This document shows positions 46,130 to 60,100 of a stretch of DNA of 64,000 bases, piece by piece. This DNA comes from Amblyomma americanum (taxonomy: Eukaryota > Arthropoda > Arachnida > Ixodida > Ixodidae), in contig NW_027526645.1 of assembly GCF_052857255.1 (NCBI RefSeq), positions 1 to 64,000 on the forward strand, given 5' to 3'. Position numbers and translations under genes: made by a program. The notes under the pieces were generated by a model, which was not told the origin of the DNA, ran no database searches, and saw only the letters and a list, made by a program, of their open reading frames with translations. Every line of letters begins with the position of its first letter. Within the stretch, counting starts at the first letter, position 1.

Positions 46130-49035
46130 TAACCCTCGGCCCTGAGTCCCCACCGGCTACGGAACGACTGACCAAGGTGGCAGCCAGACATGTGACGCAG
46201 CAGAGGGTGATGAGAATCTCTTGGCTCTGGACAGGCTGCCATTGGAAACTGAACCGGGCGCAACATTTAACACTAGAACCTTATCCAGTGAGGCTAGTCT
46301 AACACTGCTGTTCGAGGAACTAGCAGGTAATAAATGGGATGTCGTAGGGCAGCAGGTGAGGAACAGGTAACAGCAGATCTGTTGAAAGACGGTCGGGAGA
46401 ATGTGCTAGAAAAACTAGCCACCCTGTATACACAATGCCTTATGACCTCAAGCGTACTGGAAGCTTGGACGAACGCTACCATAATCTTAATTCATATGAA
46501 AGGAGATGTCAAGGAATTGAAAAATTACAGCCCGATCTGCTTACTGTGTGTTGCCTACAAGGTATTTACTAAGGTAATTGCCAATAGAGTCAGCATAACC
46601 TTAGACTTAAATTAACCAAATGATCAGGCAGACTAGGCTACTCAACAATAGTCCATATTCACACTAACAATCAGCAATCAGGTGATAGAGAAATTTGTCC
46701 TTCATAGATTATGAGAAAGCATACGACTCAGCTTAAACCTCAGCAGTCATTCGAGTATTATGGAATCAGGGTGTCAATGAGCTGTATGCAAAAGTACTGG
46801 AAGATATCTATGACGGGCACACATCTGCCATAGTCCTCCATAAAGTCAGCAATAAAATTCAAATAGGAAAGAGTCTCAGGCAGGGAGACATGATCTCGTC
46901 AATGCTATTCGCCACCCATTTACAGGAGGTATTCAGAAGCCTAGATTGGGAACAGTTGGGGACAGGTGTTAATGGAGAATACCCTGGTAATCTTCAATTC
47001 GTTGATGACATTGCCTGGTTAACTCACTCAGGGGAATCGCAAAGCATGATCAATGGCTTCAGATGGTCAAAAATTATTATGAAGTAATGTTCAACAGTCT
47101 CAGAAGAGAACAGCAGTTTACAATTGGTAGCGAGGCGCCGGGAGTGGTGAGGGAGTACGTCTATTAGGGCAGGTAGTGATCACGAGAGTGAAATAAATGG
47201 AATAAAAAATTGCGGAGAAAACTTCATACTACTGACATGCTTTAAATGTGAAAGCATTTTTTATTATTTCTATTTATTTACTGATACTGTTAACCCTTGC
47301 TTGAGGGTTGTTACAGGGAGGGAACACAACACAGTGCAATCAAGCTTGGAACTTCATAGCATCAAGTGAGACGCCCGCGACACAAGAGAACATTCAACTT
47401 TCTGCACGTCTGTTAAATCGGCAACGTCACCAGGCAAAGCATTCCAGCTTTCAGTGACGTCAGGGAAAAAAGAATATCAGAACACATCAACAAGTGTGTC
47501 ATACGGCTTCTTCACTCTGCAGTGGTTTGTTCTCGCGCTCCGTTTTCTAGTGTACTGGAAATATCTATCCTATTTTATTTTATATTGTCCTTGTAGCAGT
47601 TGAAAGAAAAGTTTAGTCTGGCTTTTTGCCGCCGAGTTTAAAGTGAATCAAGCCCACATGAATGCAGGATTGCTGTCACCGAGTCCGTCCTTCTGTACCT
47701 TGAAGAGATAAAGCGAGCAGCCATTTTTTGAATTCTCTCTAATTTGTCTTTTAAAACAGTTTGATTTAAAACTCCAGGCAACGGAAGCGTACTCTAAGGA
47801 TGGATGTATGAATGTCTTGTAGGCAATTAACTTAAAATCTTTAGTTGCATTTCCCAATTTTTTCCTCAGGAAGTACAGTTTTTGAGATGCTGTTGAGCAC
47901 ACACTGTCAATATGTTTATGCCAGTGCAAATAACATGTAACTGTGACCCCTATCGATTTTGTGTAGCTGATTTCCATGTCTCATTTTTGGCACTAAAGGT
48001 GCAAAGAATGGACCCGGTTTATTCTGATTGATCATCAGGATGTGTTACTCTAGAATAAATTAAACGGTCGTCGGCGAAAAGCTTCAATTCCACAGGAAAC
48101 TCGACAATCTCATTAATATAGATTAAGAACAATAACGGAGCTAAAACAGAGCATTGTGGGACACCAAATAGCACGTCTAATGGAGAGGGCAACCACTCAT
48201 CTTATTTACTTATATTTATTTATTTATACATTTTTTTCTCTTCCTTTCTAATGAAACACTTACCAACTCATTAGCATAAAGAAGCAAGGCAATGCATATA
48301 CTAGAATGACCTCTGTTCGCCAAGAAGCAATGTGGTTTTGTGGCCTATGGGTTGCTTGCTTGCCTCGCAGTCTGAAAGTCCTCAATTCCCCGCGCCTTCA
48401 CAAGAAATTTTATTCTTCTTTGATACCACAGCGATGTCATCTGGGATTTTTGGGAACGCTGCTGCTGGTCAACGCCGATGCCGGGTTTTGCTGCCAATGA
48501 GCAATATAATGCTTTCACATCAATAAGAATGGGATGGAGCGCATTTGGCAGGTTCTCTCAAGTCATGAACAGCAGTTTACCAATATCCCTCAAGAGAAAA
48601 CAGCAGTGTCTTACCAGTACTCACCTACGGGACAGAAACATGGAGCTAAGAAAAGGGTTGAACTTAAATTGAGGACAACGCAGCGTGCCAAGGCAAGGAA
48701 AATGACAGGTGTAACGCTAAGAGACAGGAAGAAAGCAGAGTGGGTGAGGGAACAAACACGGGTTAATGACATCCTAGTCGAAATCAAGAGGAAGAAATGG
48801 GCTTGGGCAGGGCATGTAATGCGAAGGCAAGATAACCGCTGGTCCTTAAGGGTAACGGAGTGGATTCCAAGAGAAAGTAAGCGGAGCAGAGGGCGGCAGA
48901 AGGTTAGGTGGGCGGGTGAGATTAAGAAGTTTGTGGGGTAGGGTGGCCACAGCTGGCACAGGACAGGATTAACTGGAGAGATATGGGAGAGGCCTTTGTC
49001 CTGCAGTGGGCATAGTAAGGCTGATGATGAATATA
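46130..49035 (+). mobile_element. RTE-type LINE, split by a CR1-type LINE
   Basis: From 46330 it reads the start of the reverse transcriptase (NATIILIHMKGDVKELKNYS, CVAYKVFTKVIANRV), then FVDDIAW near 47000. It resumes about 48530 with WSAFGR and LRTTQRAKARKMTGVTLRDR and ends at the (TGA) tail with ctgcagtgggcatag at 49000-49035. Frames are broken by stops. The insertion at about 47255-48200 separates the two halves. Confidence 0.7.
47255..48200 (-). mobile_element. CR1-type LINE remnant inside the RTE element
   Basis: The minus strand reads GVPQCSVLAPLLFLIYINEI and LFADDRLIYS near 48050-48180, then a C-terminal region (KLYFLRKKLG, LIAYKTFIHPSLEYASVAW). It ends in a TTTATT-rich 3' tail around 47260. 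A short deletion separates the two parts. Confidence 0.7.
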
Positions 49036-49389
49036 AGGGTAAAAAAATAGACATTTGCAAGTCTTTTGAGGGCAAAAAATTATGAGAAGTACTGATCTTA
49101 GGCTTTAGCACAATACACACCAATTTTCAGTACCAATCGACTTTGTCACAGGAAAAGCTCGTTAATCCGACCACCGTTAATTCGGAAATCCGGATAATTC
49201 GAACTGCCGGCTCGGTCCCAGCCAACGCCCATGTAAGTCTATCACAACGGAGACGTTAATCCGGACCCTACGGGTTTCGCACCGGTTAATTCGAACGGGC
49301 TTCGAAAGGGAGGTTGCATCCAGGTATGACCACCGCCACAAGAGATCGTCGAAATCATCAGCATCAGCCTGACTACGCCCCATGAAGGA

Positions 49390-49935
49390 CACAGGCCTCT
49401 CCCATGTCTCTCCAATTAACCCTGTTCTTTGCCAGCTGCATCCACCCTTTGCCTGCTAACCTCTTGATCTCATCCTCCCATCTAACTTTCTGCCACCCAC
49501 AGCCACGCGAGCCTTCTGTTGGAATAGAGTCCGTTACCCTTAACTACCATCAATTATCATGCCTTTACATTACATGCCCTGCTCAAGCCCATTTCATCCA
49601 CTTGATTTTGACAAGGATGTCATTAACCTGCATTTGTTCCCTGACCTATTCTGCCCTCTTCCCGTTTCTTAACGTTACACCTATCATTTTCATTTCCACA
49701 GCTTGCTGCATTGTCCTTAACTTAGGTTGAACCCTTTTCGTCAGCCTCCACGTTTCTGCCCCATAGGTGAGTGCCGGTAAGATACAGTCATTATATACTT
49801 TTCTCTTGAGGGATATTGGTAAACTGCCATTCATGATCTGAGAGAACCTGCCAAATGTGCTCCACCCCGTTCTTATTCTAGTTATTTCAGTCTTGCAATC
49901 CGGATCTAAGGTCACTACCTGCCCTAAGTACAGTG
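49390..49935 (-). mobile_element. RTE LINE 3' half
   Basis: The minus strand reads TRIRTGWSTFGRFSQ, SLPISLKRKVYNDCILPALT and YGAETWRLTKRV, then the common RTE tail ending gagaggcctgtgtccttcatg at about 49390. It is probably the continuation of the piece at 52170-53080, separated from it by later insertions. Confidence 0.7.
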
Positions 49936-50479
49936 GCATCATGAGGGGGATGCAGGGGGTGCGGTCCTCATTGGGTGCAAAGCTCAAGGGGGTGCAGCTC
50001 CAACAGAGGGGGAGGGGGGAGCAGTGACTGTGGCGGGCACGCTGCGCTTGCCGCAGACCATATTTAGCTCGGAATGAACTCAAGGCTTAATTTCCGAAAC
50101 TTGCAGCTTTCTATGACTAATGTCGGAGAAGGCACTTTCCGTCGAAATAACCTGGCTGTGGAGACACCTCAAAAAGGCGGGCACAGACCTCAAAGAGGCC
50201 AAGCATTGTTTCGCATTGGACTTCACATTCATAAGCCAGGGGGATTTCATTGTCTCGCACAACCTTTTCACTAGAACTGCAAATATTTCCATGGATATCC
50301 TTGTCTTTGGCATCATTGGAGCAAGGGGGGGCTGTTCTTTGAAAACTATGAGTACCTACCTGACATCAAAATGCATCAATGTTAAAAAGCAATCCGCACC
50401 ATTGCAGTCTTCACAGTTATTGTGAACTGTAATGCCTAACGTTCTGAAGCTACACAAGGGCTACACATGGCACTAACAT

Positions 50480-50605
50480 TCCACAATACACGCATTTTTG
50501 CATTTTGCCTTCATCCAAATACGGCCACTACGCTCGAGGTTAAACCTGCGACCTTGAGATCAGCAGCGGAGCACCAAAGCCAGTGAGCCACCATAGCGCT
50601 TTCAC
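50480..50605 (-). repeat. Degraded tRNA-SINE head and body fragment
   Basis: tgccttcatccaaatacggcc, gaggttaaacctgcgacc and gccagtgagccaccatagcgc follow the order of a reversed type B head with many changes. Confidence 0.5.
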
Positions 50606-51059
50606 ATGTAGAAAATAATTTTTTTTTTTTTTGCACCACACACACTCCAAGTAAGTGAATGTGTTCGCCAAGTGCCTCCGCAATTTTTACATGGGTTTGT
50701 TCCTGATCAGAGTAATACGAGCAGGGTTCAGTTATTGAGTTTTCTACCTGAATATGAAAATAAAATTTTCGGGGATAATTATAGCTTACTGCTTATCAAT
50801 GCAATCCTCCTGACATCAACGCATTAATTCCACTTCGCCGTTGCGGTAGCCATCACAACCAAAGGACACTTTTCGTTACCGCAGGAAGCTTGTTACCGAT
50901 CCCTTGATGAGAATATTATCAGGAAATCATTGCCTGCACCGAAATTTCTTCTGGTTATGAGACAGATAGTAATCCCTGGGACCTAGGTCCGAACCGCAGG
51001 GCGAATGGTAAACCTCAATGTAGCACATTCCCAGATATTAACTAGCGATTTCCGAGCCA

Positions 51060-51720
51060 TGTGATTTGGTGTATTGCCGTGAAGCAGAACGACAGTTGCC
51101 CCCCACCGTTTCGCTTTGATTGCTCATGTGATCCCGCCATTCATCCATTCTCCAATCCTCGTCTTGTGTGGCATGAATTTTAGTAACAAAATGCCTCCTG
51201 TAACCTGTAGCTATCTGTTGCTATAATCTTTCCAGCTGACATTTTGCACTTTCATTGCATATACGCTTGTCTGCACACTGGATCATTAGTGTGGACACAT
51301 CTTTCATCACTGGTAACAATTTGACAATAGAAGCTTCCTGGATTTTTTCTAAACATGTCTAAATTCTCCTGGATATATTGCTGGTGGCATGCTTTCTGCT
51401 CAGATGTCAGCATTTGTGGCATCCATCAGGAACTATCTTTTGAAATCATCAAAACATCACGAATGGTACTGCAAACAGTGCCTACTGAAAAGCTAGTTAA
51501 TACTGACAATCTTCCAAAATCATGGCCTCCACATTACGACATATTTCCTGTGAAGACGTTTTGACAGGTCGTCCTGAACAGGGGGTCATCTGCAATTGAT
51601 TCCCTACAGCTTTTGAACTGCTTGACCCTAAACCACCATTCAGAAATGCTGCTTTCCTTAACGTGAAAGGACGGTCTTTGGTACGATCGGCTTGAGTTGG
51701 CAGTAGAAAGGTGGATCATG
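51060..51720 (-). mobile_element. Mariner transposase relic
   Basis: The minus-strand translation in broken frames shows SGRPVKTSSQEICRNVEAMI (the linker after the helix-turn-helix), LTSEQKACHQQYIQENLDMF and IVTSDERCVHTND, aligning in order with mariner transposases (GRP, LTxxQKxxR, VTxDEx). Several stops and frameshifts are present. The catalytic D in the VTxDE motif is still there, but the element is dead. Confidence 0.65.
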
Positions 51721-52169
51721 ACCATGTAGTTATCCTTTTATGGATTTCTTTAGGTTTCTTTTTTCCGTTATAAATAATTTATCATGAGACGAAGGTTGAA
51801 ATCCATTGCTTTCTTCATAGCAAATTCTTTATTATTGCACTTGCCATTCCGTCATTTCCAGTACTTCAACAGGACTGAACTGCTACTGTGTGTTCAAGTC
51901 CGGACTTCTCCCAATCTGTACAGAAAAGCTCAGCTCAATAACCCTGCCGGAACATACTGGTGTAGACAACATACTGAACGCCCCTCGTGTATGTATCAAT
52001 TAAGTGACATTGCTTATTTGTCCTTGATCCTTCTTACGCATATAAGTTAAGTTATTTTCTGTTTATTCGAGTGGGCCCCTTATGTCATTCATTCCTTTAG
52101 TTGTCTTTGATCTTTCCTGAGCAATCATTACAGGCCTTCTTACATGCTCGTATAGTGCTTGCATCATTT

Positions 52170-53080
52170 GATTATTGCGAAGAGAAGAGGGTGAGGAAAG
52201 GGCAAGGGGTGACGTGCCAGCTGTCACACCAGGTGCAGCTGACTGTTGTGACGCCACTGCCTAAGTATTCCTTTACCACTTCCAGCACCTCGCTACCAGC
52301 TGTGAACTGCTGCTCCTTTGCGAGACTGTTGAACATTACTTTGGTTTTCAGCATATTAATTTTTAGACCCACAGTACAGCTCTGCCTGTCCAACTCATTG
52401 ATCATGCTTTGCAGTTCATCTCGTGAGTGACTTAGCAAGGCAATGTCATCAGCGAACCGCAGATCACCAAGTATTCTCCATTAACTCCTATTCCCAGCTG
52501 TTCCCAATCCAGGCGTCTGAATACCTCTAGTAAATAGGCGGTGAATAGCATTGGCGAGATCGTGTCTCACTGCCTGACACCCTTCCTTACTGCAATTTTA
52601 TTGCTGACTTTATGGAGGACCACGGCAGCTGTGCAGCCGTTATAGATATCTTCCAGTATTTCTACATACAGCACATCTACACCCTGATTTCGTAATGCCG
52701 GCATGACTGCTGAGGTTTCGACTGAGTCAAATGCTTTCTCGTAATCTATGAAGGCTATATATAGGGGTTGGCTACATTCTGCACATTTTTCTACCACCTG
52801 ACTGATAGTGTGAATAAGGTCTGTTGTAGAGCAGCCTTTACAAAAGCCTGCCTAATCAATTAGTTGATTGAAGTCTAAGGTTGTCCAGACTCTATTAGCG
52901 ATTACCTTAGTAAATACCTTGTATGCAACACACCGTAAGCTGATCGGTCTGTAATTTTTCAAGTCCTTGACGTTTCCTTTCTTATGGCTAAAGATGATGT
53001 TAGAGTCCTTCCAAGCATCTGGTACACTCGAGGCCACAAGGCACTGCATATACAGAGGGGCTAGTTTTTCTCGTCGAAAT
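52170..53080 (-). mobile_element. RTE LINE reverse-transcriptase region
   Basis: The minus strand reads WKDSNIIFSHKKGNVKDLKN, PISLRCVAYKVFTKVIANRV and YIAFIDYEKAFDSVE, then the region corresponding to FADDIAL and SRDELQSMINELDRQS, ending near 52170. Each frame breaks after 60-90 codons. Confidence 0.75.
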
Positions 53081-53799
53081 AGCTCTACTCAAAACCTGAA
53101 CTCCATGCTGCTTAGTCAGCTGCACACCTCTCATGTGTGCGTGACGGTAGGTGTGACGATGAATGGGCGGTCCTGGATCCTAGAACATTGCGACTGCTTA
53201 GTTTTGGTTTCACTTTTCTGAGCTTCGCGCCAGTCCGCAGTGACAGCGGCACAATCAGCCAGCATCAGCCAGCTAACCTAACCTGGCTAAGCACCGTTTC
53301 GGAAGCTGATTGGCGCATAGCTGGTGTTATCTTTACAGCTCCCCCCATTTTTTTTCTCGTGGCTTTGGCGCCATTTCCTTCAAATGCGTCCGCGTGATTT
53401 TGCTCCTCAATCAGTGCGCCGGAACAGCACCCTCGTCACGTGCAGTTTGCTATTTGCGTGCTGAAGCTTCACCGTGTCGCACCATGAAGGATGTGGGAGG
53501 CCCTTACGATTTTGGAGCAGTTCTGCTTTGACGCTCCTGACAGTATGCATGCAATAAAGAATTGACGGAACCGTGAAAAACACATTGCCTCACTGTTCCC
53601 ATCTCAAAATCAGGCACCCGATGCCTAGTCTTTCACCAAATAAATTTACCGTGATGCAAGCAGTTCCTGACAGTTTTTTCGGGATCACTTGATAATTTGA
53701 ACTTTCGGATAATTCGAACATTTTTCCCACTCCCATGAAGTTTGAATTAACGAGCTTTTCCTATATATATACAAAGGGACCTTAGACCATTCTTGAAGG

Positions 53800-56700
53800 C
53801 TGTGTTTCAGTGTTTCATCTGGCCATTAGCATTCCACTAGCATAGTAAAGGGACACTAATGGAGAACACTAGGGTGAGCTGGATTGAAACTTCTGTGTCC
53901 CAAGGTTACAGATATGTTATTTTGACCGAGAACATGACTTTGACAACCCCCCCAAAAATCATGTAAAAGCAAAATAGGTGCAGCATCGTTCCAGGAGAAT
54001 TCCAATAACTGCACCTGGTCAGGTGAATTATTCGCCCGCCAAAAGTGGCTCATCCATTTCACGTGCAAGACTATTTCGGCGTGTTGTTGAGAGAAGAGAA
54101 TGCGAAGCATCACTTATTTTGCAAGCAATCCAGTCAGCCTGTATCAAGCACCGCCGTGCGGAGCCACTTCAGAGGAACAAGCCATGCCCAAGCTCTTAGG
54201 GCCATTCATGCTCTTTCTGGATGGTGAGGCCATCATTAGCATGAAGGGTGATAAATAAGACTTCATGGTGGGCAGTACGATGGTGCCATCCGTGTGTTGT
54301 GTTGTGTTGGATTCATGGTGCACAAGCGACTAAGGCTATCAAACACCAAATGCAAGGTAAAATATATCTGTTTTTGTGTTGAAGAACTGAAATGTGTTTA
54401 GAATGTCACAGTTTGATACTGAATACCCAGATCTGTGTGGATTGTGTTTTCCTGGTGATGGTTAACTTTGAACAACGAAAACTAAGGAGCTACAAAGCGG
54501 GGCTCAGAGAAATTTTGCAGACTTAATTATGCACAATCCACAAATGTGCCAAATAAACTTACGTTATGCCAAGCTATAAGGCTTCTAGTATGCATGATTT
54601 TTGTCATTTTTTGGTCTCTTTTAGAGTGCCAGTTGTAATTAGCCACTGAAGCAAAAACCACTACTGAGGGTCACAAGATTAACCTCCCTTTTAAACGGTG
54701 TAGAAGCAGCTCTCTTCTGCGCAGTCAATTTTTTTTTCAAGACATTTGACAAAAGCAAGCGAATGAAACAAAAAAACCATTTTGTGCACTCCATGTTTTG
54801 CTCGCTCTCCATGTACCAAGAATAATTGATATTAACAATGCATACCATTGAAAAGTAAATACTTTTCTCTTTCCAATGAGCTAAAACTTGCTTTTCTATC
54901 GCAAGCAGGAGGGCCACAGCAATTGCGCAAGCAAAGTGAAGAACGGCCAGTGGCCGCTGCCAGTGTGGGATCCCTGCCTTAAAAACAATGCTCGCTGAAA
55001 GCATCTCCCTCCTAGGTTTGAATGCTCGTAGAACTGTACAACCACAGCAAGGTAACAAAAGTGAAAGGATGAACTCCACAATTTACCTTCATTACAACTA
55101 GGTAGCAGCAGCAGCTACCATGCAGCTTTTATGCGCCATTTTCTACACTCATCAATGGATCTCAAAACAAACAGTAAATAAAAGGCAACTGGAAATAAAA
55201 AGTCTGCAATACTTTCAAACCCATCTTTTACACATAAACAGTGAGGAAGTTGACAAACAAATCGGTTTACAGTACTGACAGGGTTGGAAATCCACCGTAC
55301 TTGAAATGAAATAGAAACAACATGCTGCTATTCAAGAGGCATCAATTGCAGTCAATAATAATAAAAAAAAGGCCCTGGGTCACAATTCCAGTGTTGCCAA
55401 AATTTTGCTGATCTAAACTGGACCATAAGCAGAGAATGAGAGAAAGGCAACGCGAGAAATAAACTAGCAATACATAAACTAGACGTCTCTAATAAAGCAA
55501 ACATTTCAAATCTTGACCATGTGTTTAGAGCAAAATGGAGTCATGTTTCTAACCTGAAGGAAACTAGCATTAATGCCAAAACTAAAACTCACAAAAAAGT
55601 TCCACTCACAATACAGTTTCGAGCGGAGCCATTGAGCACAGTCACAGCAGCAGCATGCAAGCGTGATTCCTTGGGCTAACAGAAAACAGGACCAAGAAGG
55701 CAGGCACAAAATGTGAGTTCAAGCAGCAACAACGATGCCCTGCACACAACTAAGTTCAACTGACAACCCTGAGATGAAGTGGAGCGTGCAACAGTTCACA
55801 AACTTCCAACCACGGTGCAACCTACTTCACAGGGTCAACAGTGGTTGGTATTTACATAGGCACTGCTCCATTTGTGGGAAACATCAAGAGTCATATATCG
55901 GTCATGTTGTAATGCAGTACTGCCCGGGGCATAAATGTTTAAAAAAAGAACGTTCTTGAAATATGCATAAACAAACTGCTGAAATTCTGCAGGCTTACAT
56001 CTGATCCATGCTGAGCTTTTGTCCACACTTTCGAAACCTTCTACCTTTCTTTTCCTTTCATTTCCTGTTTACATGCTATGAGCATGACACCTGCATCACT
56101 TATATGCCTCCTCATGAAGTAGCTTCAGCACAACTTAGTGTTATCCTTGTAGTCATATGAGCAATACTGTATTGGACATACATCTGCGCCTAGCCGCGGC
56201 CTTTTATTCCCACCATAAGAGACGTACAGGTGTGGCCAAAATAATGCTGAGCACGCTTCGGCATTTAAGCTTTGCCTTCTGTGTAAAAAATATCAATGTT
56301 TCTTGGGCTTATACGCAAGCACACCAGTGGCATTTCCGAGCTATGTCTACAGTACCTCATAGTTTTCGCTAGGTAAGGCGTGAAAAGGCTTGATCTCAGG
56401 TTTATCCAGCAAGAATGTTATGGCAGAGAATGCCAGTATTCTAGCATGTATACTCCGTTTCATACATAGCAGGCAACACTGTGGAGGCTACGGAAGTAAT
56501 GATCTGCGAAACCATATTACTCCGTCACGTACCATTTGTTCTTCTTGAAGCCTCGGTGAGTGTTTGGACGAAAACAAAGAGCAATATAAAACGCAATATA
56601 AACGAAGTGGTAGCACTGAAAAATCATGGTCAAAGCTGTGAGGCGCTCAGTGTTCAGACCCTCTGGCTATAATTTTCACTGAGTATGGACTACTTTTTAG

Positions 56701-57680
56701 GTGCGCATAAAGCAAGAGCGTCTCGCACTTCATACCACGTATCATACCGCCAGATGTCATTCTTGTGACTTCTTAAGTCTCGGTGAGTCACGGGATGAAA
56801 ATGTGGCAAGAGGTAAATCGAAGTGCAGGAGGCTACCATTCACGGTATTTGAGATCTGCTGCAACGAAATATGTCCATGGTCACTGTGACTGTATGGCGA
56901 ACTACGTTTTTGGCGCGGACTTAGTTTTCGTGAACAGGCACACTAGCTTTGGCAGCGTTGCCTGCTATGTATGAAACGGAGTGTCGGTCAGCATTTCCCC
57001 ATGCCATACATGAAAAACTGAGTTTGCATGCGATTCTGCACTTCTCACAATAAGCATAATGTGAGCTGGCGAAGGAGTATGCAGTTATGTGTGCTAAGCA
57101 TGTGTAGCATGTTTTAAGCTGCAAGCATACAGCACATTATACCATCACGTTTACAGTGTCAACTAAATTCCTGCCATTTTTACTCTAGTTTCTATCCGCT
57201 CTACCTACACTACGAATGACACACCCACGTTTAACAACTGAAGGTCGGATTTTTTTTCAGCAACAAACAACAGATGCTTATTAACCCAACCTGATGATAG
57301 CACCAGACCTGTCTGCACTCCCACCCTTGCCAGCAAAGATAATACTGTTGCCCCAGTGAGGTTACACATTTCAATGGACTCTTTCCAGGTTCAGTATGCT
57401 ATTTCCTAATTTCTTCCTAGCAGCCAACTATGATATTAACCTTCTTTACACTGCAACAATTTTTCAATATTCCCTTAGCTCAAGATAAGCTGTAGAATGC
57501 TGATAATGAGAAAAAGATGAGAGCAAGAGACAAAAAGTTTTCTGACATACATCAACAGTCAGTGCCTGGCTCGGTTGTGCCAAAACCCACATAGAGATGG
57601 AAAAAAAACTTCAAGAAGCACTCATATACACCAATAGTTCCACAGTAATAGGGCACATTACAAGGAAAGATGCTAGTGAG
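53800..57680. other. No recognised gene
   Basis: Only chance frames occur; the longest, a minus-strand frame at 54639-55079, has no recognisable domain. CCDC186 introns or upstream exons may lie here but cannot be shown. Confidence 0.35.
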
Positions 57681-57689
57681 AAAAATAAA

Positions 57690-60100
57690 AATAAAAAAGG
57701 CCCCTAGATGGCATTAGATGAACATAAAAGCTCTTGAAATTTAGATTTAATTTACATTTAATGAAATTAATTTAGATAAATTAGTTTCAGTAGCGATGTG
57801 CAAAGGTAAGTCATTCCAATCTTCGATTGTGCGGGGAATGAATGATCTCGCAAAATGATAGGTACGACAGATGGCATGCTTAATTTTGCATGGATGGTGA
57901 TGACATGAAAAAATGGTAATCGCAGGCTCAAAAAAATCCTCATGAAGAAGCAGATAAGGATAGAACTAATGAAAAAGAGTTAAATAAGCTACCTTGCAGT
58001 GGATTAACAAGTTTTAAAAGTGGGTGAGATTTTTTAGTAGTGTCACACTGGAGTGCCGCAAATAATCTGAGATGAAACACAAAGCATGGTTCTGCAAGGT
58101 TTCGATGTCATTACGTACATCTTCTCAGGATCCCAAATAGCTGACGCAAAATCAAGTTTAGGACCTATTAGTGTTATGTATGCTTGTCGTTTTACATTGA
58201 TGGGGGGCCTGTTTAAAAGAATGCTTTATGAAGCCCATTGAGTTAGATTAATGTGATGGTGAGGTTGTAAGTCCAACGTTAATTCGGGCATAACTGGCGA
58301 ATATGTGATTGCGGCGAGTGAAAGACATCAGTTTAGCTTTAGATATATTGAGGGACATTAACCAGGAAGAACACCAAGATATTATCACATCGAGGTCCAA
58401 CTGTGAAGTTTGGCAGTTGATGTCGGTAGTTATGCTGCGGTAAATCACACAGCTACGTAAGTCATTAAGATTAAAAAAAGAAAGAGGTCTAATACACTAC
58501 TTTGTGGGACTCCGGAGGTTACATTTCCTGATGACAAATCAAAATTGTAAGCAAAGTGAACCGTGTTCGGCATGATAGAAAGTCTCGTACCCATGCAATG
58601 ACATCAGGATGAATGTTCAGTTGCTTGTGTTTAAGATGGAGCCTAGGGTGAAGTATGCAATCAAATTGCATCACCTTGACCACCCAGGTCTAGCGATGAA
58701 TGTAGTTCATTACTAAAGTTGTGTTTCACACGAACAGCCCTTGCAAAAACCTGGCTGGTAGTTAAAGAATATGTTATGGTCCTCAAGATAATTAATGATT
58801 TCAGTGTATAGGACATGTTCTACAAGTCTACAGACAGTGCTTCTTAAGAAGACTGGGCGATAACTGAAGGGTGAAGTGCGCTCTCCAGTTTTGAAAATGG
58901 GAATTACTGTTGCTGTGCACCATTCATGAGGGGTTTTACCAGTGATAATAACTGACTGAAAATCGCTGTTACGATAAGAGAAAAGGATCAGAAATATTCT
59001 TTAGAACTTTATTACTAAAACCAAGATGAGCGGAACTTGTGGAAATTTTCAGGTTGCTGAGCAAGTTTAAAATTCCGTTTGCTGATGGTCACCTCATGCA
59101 TGTTAGTAGTTACTTTTGTCTAATGTAGGTGCTGATGTAGCATTTTAATGAGTGAATGCAGCTATGAACACATTGTTGAAACCCTGGGCACACTCAGATG
59201 AAAAAACTGAAGTGACATTGGTGTTATAAAGAATTATGTCCGAATAGGTGTTAGCGTTTATGACATGCAAAAAATTTTCTAAGATTATTCTTGAACAAGG
59301 ATAATAAATTGTGAACAAAGAACTGGTGGCGAGCACATCTGAGCAGAAGCTGGCAGGCTTTGTCACATGAAGTGTACTTCTGAAATGCACTCAGAAAATT
59401 ATTTTTCTTTGCCTCTCTGTATATAGCCATTTCTTGTTATTTAAATGGCAAAGTTGTCGACTATACCAAGGTGCAAAGTTGTGAGCTGTAATGACGATGA
59501 CTGGTATGAAACCATCAATGAGGCTGTTAAAAGTAGTTTTAAACAGGGACCAGTTATCTTCTACCGAGCACAAAAGAAAATCAAGGAGGAAGTGGGTTGG
59601 GAAATTAGACAATTCTGATTTCATATTGGTGTAATCGGCTGAATTTAACACCTTATTTTCTTTTCAGTTATTATCCGCTTTTTAACCAATGTATTAATGT
59701 GACCAGTGATGATATCAAGATCAGAAGTTCCATCCTCGTGAAGTATATCAGCACTAAGGGCTATACTTGTTAAGACTAGATCAAGAATATTTTACCAGTG
59801 TTAGCTGTAGGTCGTGTGGGCTCTGCGGTAAGATGATTTAAAAAAAGTCTTGACAAGCTTGAAGAAAAGAGTTAGCTTCTACGTCACGTGCTGGCACGGA
59901 TAGTGTTAAACAGTTGACGTAAGAGAAATTAACTGTGGATTACTGAGCAGTTACGAAAATGCTCATAAACATGACCTAGTATACGATAAAACTCATATGT
60001 TAAAGTATTGTTCATATCTGGGATACAGAATGCCAACTATGAAAAGAACTATACCAACCTGCAATGAAACCCATAAACATTCAAGAAAGGATGTAATAAT
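57690..60100 (-). mobile_element. CR1/L2-type LINE relic
   Basis: Read on the minus strand: an endonuclease-to-reverse-transcriptase linker (NWSLFKTTFNSLIDGFIPV, APWYSRQLCHLNNKKWLY) at 59391-59651; RT motifs around 58700-58870 (FSYRPVFLRSTVCRLVEHVL); WCSSWLMSLNISKAKLMSFT at about 58250-58440; and a 3' AT-rich end near 57690. There are many stops and indels. Confidence 0.7.

Larger units (their letters stand above)
49150..53762. mobile_element. Tigger/pogo-like terminal inverted repeats enclosing nested elements
   Basis: aggaaaagctcgttaat at 49150-49166 is the perfect reverse complement of 53746-53762. Next to both lie subterminal blocks with ggataattcgaac, as in pogo/Tigger ends. Between them are a minus-strand RTE LINE (49390-49935 and 52170-53080), a mariner relic, and a GC-richer block at 53220-53560 that may be original internal sequence. 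No Tigger transposase is seen. Flanking TA duplications are not clear. Confidence 0.55.

Noticed and set aside
55500..55720. Minus-strand frame as an upstream CCDC186 exon
   Set aside because: Cys-rich and hydrophobic, not coiled coil; no fitting splice sites were seen.
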